DNA of 64,000 nt from Plantago major (lineage: Eukaryota; Streptophyta; Magnoliopsida; Lamiales; Plantaginaceae), in assembly GCA_026545765.1 (NCBI GenBank), contig CM048839.1:58959677-59023676 (forward strand). Reading direction: 5' to 3'. Shown here one piece after another: positions 58,354 to 64,000 of this stretch. Under the pieces are notes generated by a model. It worked only from the letters and a program-made list of their open reading frames with translations, ran no database searches and was not told where the DNA came from. Numbering within the stretch: position 1 is the first letter of the stretch; each line of letters begins with the position of its first letter. The position numbers were made by a program, and so were the translations under genes.

Positions 58354-58731
58354 AATTTCCCCCTTTTTGATCTGTCATCCATGACTATCTTTCAAGTCCT
58401 ATTACAAAATTGTAATCCTGGAAGAGAAAACAATCCACCACTTAATCATTTCAAATGATATTCAATTTTAGTTGAATTAAGTGCAGAAAGTAAACATCAA
58501 CCAAATCACAAGAAGTGATCTTTGCTGATAAGTTGTCATCTATTAAAATGTATCTGAGAGTATGATCTTCAGATAGGTACAGTTTACAGAGTAACATGCA
58601 ACTTTTACAGATAGAGAATTTCAGAAACAATCAGCAAGATTACAAAAAGTAATAAAACAAACTAAGTAAATTAGAACAAAGGAGAGTCCAAGCTCCAAGA
58701 GAGTATTCTAATGTTACTAGTCTTCAAGTCT
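58354..58731 (-). other. Polypurine tract and 3' non-coding region of F1-d
   Basis: 58354-58372 is the complement of CAAAAAGGGGGAAATT-type purine tract next to LTR4. The rest of the 380 bases is A+T-rich, resembling 52604-52990 of F1-b in reverse. No ORF. Confidence 0.75.
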
Positions 58732-59437
58732 TCAGAAACACAACTTGGGTTCAGATACCTCAAGTTCTTCAGCACCCCTTTCTGGATCAGTTGACATGAT
58801 CATCCACTTTTCTGCATTCTTGGACATAGTCATAAAGAATCCTTCTGACAGAGAGCTCTGTCTTTCTGGATAAGTCACATATTTCATGGTAACTCTTGCT
58901 ATGCTCGTGATTCTTCCGCAGAAAATGTTTGACCCAGAAGTACTTTCCCCAGACCCAGGCATGGTCAACTTGCAGCTGAGATAGGTTGAAATACTTTTAT
59001 ATTTCTTCCAGATAGTGTATATCATCTAGGTATTCATCCAATGTCATATAGAATGACTCCTAGGTTGAAACACCTAGTTTGTTCTTTCTGCTGTAGCTAC
59101 CATCCAGTTTTTTTACCTTGTGTACATCATCAGGTTTTGGGTAAGGACAGGCAAAAGAAAGATCCATCTTTCTGGCTTCATTCCTCTTTTCTACTTCAAA
59201 GTTTAACCAGGCATGAAGGTGCTCGGGTTTTAGCAATTCTGGCTTGCCTTCTCTCCATTTCAGGATCTGGTTGAGGATGGGAGTTGGAAACTTATCATTG
59301 ACAAGTAGATGTTGTAGTTCCAGAATCCAATACCCTCTTTTGTTCAAAATGCACCTATATGAAGATTCTTCATTACTACTCTTCATATACTCAATGTGGG
59401 CATCAGTTGGCCTTTCTTGATGTGTTTCATTGTTCAT
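58732..59437 (-). CDS. F1-d aORF, conserved C-terminal domain
   Basis: Frames at 59437-59060 and 59025-58732. The first has SYRCILNKRGYWILELQHLL, LLKPEHLHAWLNFEV and CPYPKPDDVHK; the second ends the ORF. It matches the C-terminal domain of F1-b at 51960-52603, where the corresponding region has RCIHQKNGHWILELKHQLV. Conservation between two diverged subfamilies indicates this domain was under protein-level constraint. Function unknown. Slightly broken. Confidence 0.6.
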
Positions 59438-59571
59438 TCTGCCAAACTGGAAATCCCTCCTTATTTTTCTGTTTGGTGGCCTTCTGTCAGGAGATCCTCT
59501 AACCCTTTCTTCCTGCCTTGGGGCTGTGCTGGTGGATGTTCCTTGTATAGACTTGGTGTTGCCAGAAGGAG

Positions 59572-61520
59572 TTACATTGCTAAGAACTTCTTTGCCAGAG
59601 GAGGTTGTGAAGTAGTTGCTTGTCTCCTTTTCTTGTGAAGTGGATGTTTATCAGAATCATCCTCATCATCATTGTAGTCCAAAATTGGAGACTTGCAGCT
59701 TTCTTGGCCTCTTACTTCTCCTTCTTCCTTTTCTTCTTCTTCAGAAGTCTTCTTCTCTTCTGAGATTCTAAGGGACTTGGTTCCCCTAGTGACCATACTT
59801 CTCGACCGGTTGGTTGATCTGGAACAACTTCTTCAGCAAGGGTGTCTCCAGTGGTGTCCTTAATGACAAGTTGACTTGAGGAGGGAGGATTTGATTGTTT
59901 TCTTTTTCTTCCTCTGCCTTTCTGAGGCTTCTCTTCTTCCCCCTTAGTCATGAATGACTGACTCATGATAGCATAAGCTTTAGAGAGAGTTTCAAAGTTT
60001 TTCTGGAGATTGTTGTGCACCCTGACTAATTCTTGAAGTTGTTTCTTCAGCTCGTTGTTACGCTTAACCGCCTGCTCCTTTCTGTTGAGCTCTTCAAGCG
60101 GCCTTAGGATGGCATTGGCTTGCAGGACAGCATGGCTGGCTTCATTCAATGCTGCATTAGCATTGTTACAATCTTCATCCCTGACCAACCCTAGGTCTTT
60201 CTGAGAGAGAGCGATGCTGGTTGCTCTTTTGAGTAAAGCAGCAGCCAAAGGCTTCATCTCTTCTGAGATGGATTTTAGCACTTCTGTATCTTGGGCAACT
60301 AGTGTCTTTCTGAGTTCTAAAAAGACACTGTTCCTTGCACGGTGCTCTTCACTTCTTGAACTACTTGGTGCAGAGAATATATGAGGAGCAAGTAGGGCTC
60401 TTTTGTGCTGAGTGACAAGTCTCTCATCTTCTGCTTCAGTGATCAAGTTGTGGGTTTCAGCATCACTATCATAATCCTTTTCTTGGATTGTTTGCAGATT
60501 GACAATCTTTTTCTGCTTTCCATCAAGTGTGCTGGCCTTCTGAGAAGATGTAGAAGGTCTTTCTGATGCAGTCTCAGCATCATGCTCTTCATCATCATTG
60601 TCATCCATTGCATCTATTTCAGCAGCTGTGACAACAATGGCATTCTTCAAATTTCTTTGCTCATCTAGGAGTGCCAATTCTTTGGCATTAGCTTCTTCGA
60701 GCTTTTTGATTTTGGCTTCCTTTTCATCAACAAGAGCTTGAGTCTCAATGTTGATTCTCTTCTCTTCTTCCAATACCTTTCTGAGTTGTTCAATTCTAAA
60801 CTCAGCGGCTGGAATTTCTTCTAAGGCATCATTGTGTTCAGCCTGTTGGGTATCTTGATGAGACTTGGGAGGTGATGATGATGGAGCTTTCTGAGCAATT
60901 GAGGGAGTAGCCTTTTCTCCACTCTCTTTGCTAGCTTTCTGAATCCCGCCTTGTCCAGGTTGGGGATCATCATCCTGATCATCATCATCATCATCATCAC
61001 TCTTGTTCTTTGTTTCTTGGTTTGGATGCTCAGAGGGAGGTTCTTAATAATCATTTTCGTCCATCTCCTCGTCATCTTCTGAAACCAGGTTGATCACATT
61101 TGGGAATGTAATCATCCTCCCATTAACTTCTTCTTGTTCAGCAGGATAAGTAGTGAGCTTGCTGGGCAATGCATGATGGGTAACCATCTGCTCTTGGGTT
61201 TGAGCATCCGCAGACTTGAAATCTGCTATAAGTCTTTGTGCTACTTCATGAATGAAGTCTTCATGCATTAGAGTGGCATATGAGTAGGACTCTGTAGGGA
61301 ACAATGCATGGATATAATCCTCCAGATTTAGGGCAATTGCTCTCTTTTCTAGGACGTCGATTACTCTGGCTACTTCAGAAAGGTCAGCCTTTCTGAGTTT
61401 CTGCCATTGTCTGAAGCATTTGAGATGTTTCTTTAAGGTGTGCTTCTGGAAGGCCTTGAGTAAATCAACTGGCACTAGACTTTGAGCCTGAAAGAAAGTG
61501 TTCAAGTTAGTTTTGTTCAA
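59572..61520 (-). CDS. F1-d aORF, acidic coiled-coil portion
   Basis: Three large frames. 61520-61044 holds the conserved block HTLKKHLKCFRQWQKLRKAD and YATLMHEDFIHEVAQRLIAD. 61075-60821 is the acidic/His-rich linker region. 60773-59712 (353 codons) has the coiled coil (RINIETQALVDEKEAKIKKL), the second conserved block SIALSQKDLGLVRDEDCNNA, KRNNELKKQLQELVRVHNNL and a basic GRGRKRKQSN segment that could be a nuclear-localisation signal. Same order as 49823-51919 in F1-b. The word CTCAGAAAG occurs repeatedly here in different codon phases. Broken in a few places. Confidence 0.65.
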
Positions 61521-62360
61521 ACCACTTGTGTTAGTATCTGTGTGCAGAAGTGAGCTTTCTGAGCATATCTAGGTAGAAACACTAGGCTCATCTGCTTGGA
61601 TTTTTACTTGCTTGGGCACAGAGGCCTCAGATACTTTGGTGTGAGGAGAAGTTTTATCCTCATCAACCTTTATTTCTGCTTGAACCTGAGAGTTAAAATC
61701 AAACATGTTTTAGAAACATTTAACAGAAAAGATAGGTGGAAAAGTGCTTTCTGAGACTTCACTTACTTCCAAGTGAGGAAGCTCAGTAGCATGTTCCTCA
61801 GAAAAGGTTTCTGGCACCTTTTCTGCAGATACTGCTTGTTCAGCAGTTTTAGTTTCTTTTGGAGGAGATGACACAACTGTTTCTCCATCCAATTGTTCTT
61901 CTGACTGAGCCTGTAAGAACAAACATAAGAGATTTTAGTAGTGGGTTTTCCAGAGCATTCGTTGAAGAAGACTATTATAGATTACTTACCTTCTCAGCAG
62001 AAGGCTTAGTAAATACTTCCTCAGAAAGCTTTTCAGCTTCTGGAATCTCTAGGTTTTGGGGTGTTGGTTCAACCACCACTACTTCCTCAGTTGGAGCCTA
62101 AGAAGAGGCATTAAGAATATTAGAACATCAGAGCAATTTTAGTTAGTTATTTCTTGTTCAGAGATAACTTTTACTACCTGTGGGACAGGCTCTTCTTGAT
62201 GTTCTGAGGCTGGAGGAACCTCTTCTTGATTCAAAGGGGTGGACAGGTTTTCTTCCCCCTGAAAGTGTGTCTCCAAGTTGGCCTGTAACAAATACAGCTT
62301 ATGAGTAACAAGTTAACATACAATTATGTTGACATGTTAGATACAAACTATCTTTGTTAC
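61498..62360 (-). other. Run of short phase-0 exon-like units with five intron-like spacers
   Basis: On the minus strand, spacers at 62360-62283, 62177-62098, 61989-61911, 61766-61686 and 61568-61498 are 71-81 bases long, start GTAA/GTAG (the last one with AT) and end in TTACAG, TTAG or TTTCAG. The units between them are 105, 108, 144 and 117 bases, all multiples of three, and begin GCTCA/GTTCA/GCTCC in phase 0. They encode acidic VSE/EKV/PEP-rich peptides, like the units at 48840-49822. This looks like tandem duplication of one small exon with its intron. Confidence 0.6.
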
Positions 62361-63962
62361 CTGAATAGAGTCAGGCTGATCATTGATCTCTTGAACTTGT
62401 GGTGATTCCACAGTCTCTCTGTGCTCATTATTGATTTCCTCTGCAGTATCATTCTGAGTCTCCATCTCAGTTTGATCCCTTTCTGAGAGTTGAGCTTTCT
62501 CAGAAGGTTGAGGAACCTGTTCAAGAACAGGGTTTTCTTCAGCAATATTAAGTGCTGGCATTGTGAATGTGGAAGCAATGGCAACATCTTCCATCATTCT
62601 ATCTTCCTCACCCAGGCCTTCTTCTTCCTGCTGGGCAGAGGGGCTCTTGTCTTTCTGAAGAGCTGAGCTTGATGCTCCTCCATGGGTCTCATACTTGAAT
62701 CTGTTGAGTACTTTTGCAAGTACTTCATCATCCTCAGAATCACTATTCTGTGTTGGTGCAGACCCATCTATGATATTTCTATCATCTCTGGAGAGTTCTG
62801 GAGCATTCTGGTTCAGGACTCTTGGGGCATTCTGGATTTGCCTTCGAAGGCTCCAACATCTTCTGAGACCTTGTCTCCAGAAGGTTGTGCCTCTTGTATG
62901 ATTAGGGACTTGGAGGCTCTTTTGCTATGAGTCCTCTTTCTCTTGGCAACTGGAGGTTTAGCTTTGGCTTGCTCAGAGATCTCCTCACCTTGCTATGCAG
63001 TTTCATCTTCTTCTGCCTTTCTGAGTGCGTTCTCAGCAGCAAGTTTCTCCTTTTCTTCAAAAGCGTGTCTGAAAAGGGAGTTGGTCACTGGGATTTCCTG
63101 CCTCTCTTTGAGAGTGATTCCCATTGTTTCCAGAATGTAACAGATCCTGAGACCAAAGTGCATATTGGCCTATGGCTCAGCAAGGCCATTGATGATTTTG
63201 GGCTCAAATTCCTCAATGTGTCCAAGAAATTTGTCAAGGCATTTCCCCAATTGAAGTGGGTTTCCTGCCCTTCATGCTTCTTGTTTAGAAGATGCATCAT
63301 CATCCATCTCTCCATGCTTATCTGGTCTACTCCACCTTTGTTGCCATCAAAGCAACGGATCAGAATAAGAGCTAAAGTACTGCAGTGTTTCTGGAGATGA
63401 CTAGTTCTGATGGCCTTCAGAACAAAGTCTCCTGGGCAACCTTTTGCATTTTCTAACTGGATTGCTTCAAATAGCTCTTTGACGCCTTGAATCATGGAAG
63501 CATCCTTGATGTTGATGTCTTCAAATGTTCCTCGATTTTTCAATCGGAATATCTTGCACAAAGTCTTGCAGTCTAGAACAATATCTTGTCCTTGGACTTC
63601 AGTCTGCATGTATTTTTCTTCTTCATCATTCACAACTTTTGTGAAGATTTTGGAGTTGTTATAGAAATCCATTACATCCAGTGTGGATAGTCCTCTGGGT
63701 GCAGCAGATTGAAGCTTGTAGATATGAGAATTCTTCAGCATTCCCAATATCAGTTTCCTTTCTGGTTTTGAAGATATAACTGCTGATACATATCTCTTTA
63801 CTAGAAAGGCTCCCCAATTCATTTTGTGTTTAGGGTTCCAGTCCGATGGGGTAAACTTTCCTGTATGCGTTTATTCAACACCTTAAGTTCCTTTCCTCCT
63901 TGCTTTTCAGCAGAGGAGGATGTTGCCTTAGGGTTCTTGGTGGTCATCTTCTTGGGTGCCAT
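62361..63962 (-). pseudogene. F1-d aORF, N-terminal plant-transposon-protein-like domain
   Basis: The probable start is ATG at 63962 (MAPKKMTTKNPKATSSSAEK, basic). The open part 63822-63085 has MNWGAFLVKRYVSAVISSKP, LSTLDVMDFYNNSKIFTKVV (the EFY equivalent), QGQDIVLDCKTLCKIFRLKN, and CSTLALILIRCFDGNKGGVD to MERWMMMHLLNKKHEGQETH, a pattern like the LITALCR part of the putative plant transposon proteins. The following 63080-62361 is charged and Ser-rich and ends in the EENP..VPQ..LSERD segment shared with 36443-36824. Slightly broken. A TATATAAG string (63972-63965) lies three bases upstream of the ATG. Confidence 0.55.
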
Positions 63963-64000
63963 CTCTTATATAGAGTTTAGAGTGAGTGTTTTTCAGATGA

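Larger units (their letters stand above)
56925..64000 (-). mobile_element. Ty1/copia element F1-d, 3' half, running off the right edge
   Basis: LTR4 (56925-58353) with adjoining polypurine tract and an aORF from 58732 to 63962 on the minus strand. The gag-pol part and 5' LTR must lie beyond 64000. The LTR and aORF are related to but clearly diverged from those of F1-b, so it is a separate subfamily. The plus-strand left flank of the insertion is F1-c integrase. Confidence 0.8.

Overview
The window is plant nuclear DNA, most likely from a eudicot, and appears to be made entirely of transposable elements. The evidence is: several Ty1/copia LTR elements primed by initiator tRNA-Met (TGGTATCAGAGC-type sites), Athila-like Ty3/gypsy elements with a TGGCGCC-type primer site, repeated ORFs of the 'putative plant transposon protein' kind, an A+T-rich background, and deep nesting. 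I see no host protein-coding gene, tRNA, rRNA or CRISPR array. All LTR elements are treated as fossils; most are broken.

Layout. 1-1695: 5' LTR (LTR A, minus strand) of a gypsy element running off the left edge. 1955-5879: Athila-like material on the plus strand: a plant-transposon-protein ORF, one LTR (D, 3123-4383), a primer site, a small hAT-type DNA transposon (4488-5141) and a gag. That gag is interrupted at 5880 by copia family F1. F1-a (5880-24600) carries inside its gag a complete insertion of copia family F2 (7639-21155, minus, target duplication GCCTA), which carries a gypsy element (9966-15753, minus). This makes four levels of nesting. F1-b (24601-54508) starts at an LTR directly abutting F1-a. 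It is interrupted by a gypsy solo LTR (E, 28537-36420), itself split by copia family F3 (28958-35665, minus, target duplication GGATT), and by a 12-kb tandem array of a non-coding LTR element (36825-48834, target duplication GGGAT). 54546-56924 is a further F1 fragment. 56925-64000 is the 3' half of a minus-strand F1 relative, F1-d.

How the parts relate. Both F1 and F2 carry a large additional ORF (aORF) between pol and the 3' LTR. In F1 it has a plant-transposon-protein-like N-terminal part, a run of short exon-like units separated by 70-90 bp intron-like spacers, a long acidic coiled-coil part and a conserved C-terminal domain. No reverse transcriptase core is recognisable anywhere in the window.

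The most interesting signals are in the DNA itself. Each copia family is sprinkled with its own short word (F1: CTCAGAAAG; F2: TCAACAGTT; F3: CAATGTTG). In F1 the word occurs in all three codon phases of the aORF, in an intron-like spacer and in the LTR. Four gypsy LTR families carry clusters of GC-rich palindromes at a similar LTR position but with unrelated sequence. Both patterns resemble self-recognition motif systems of the kind known for VANDAL/VANC. All counts and alignments were made by eye.
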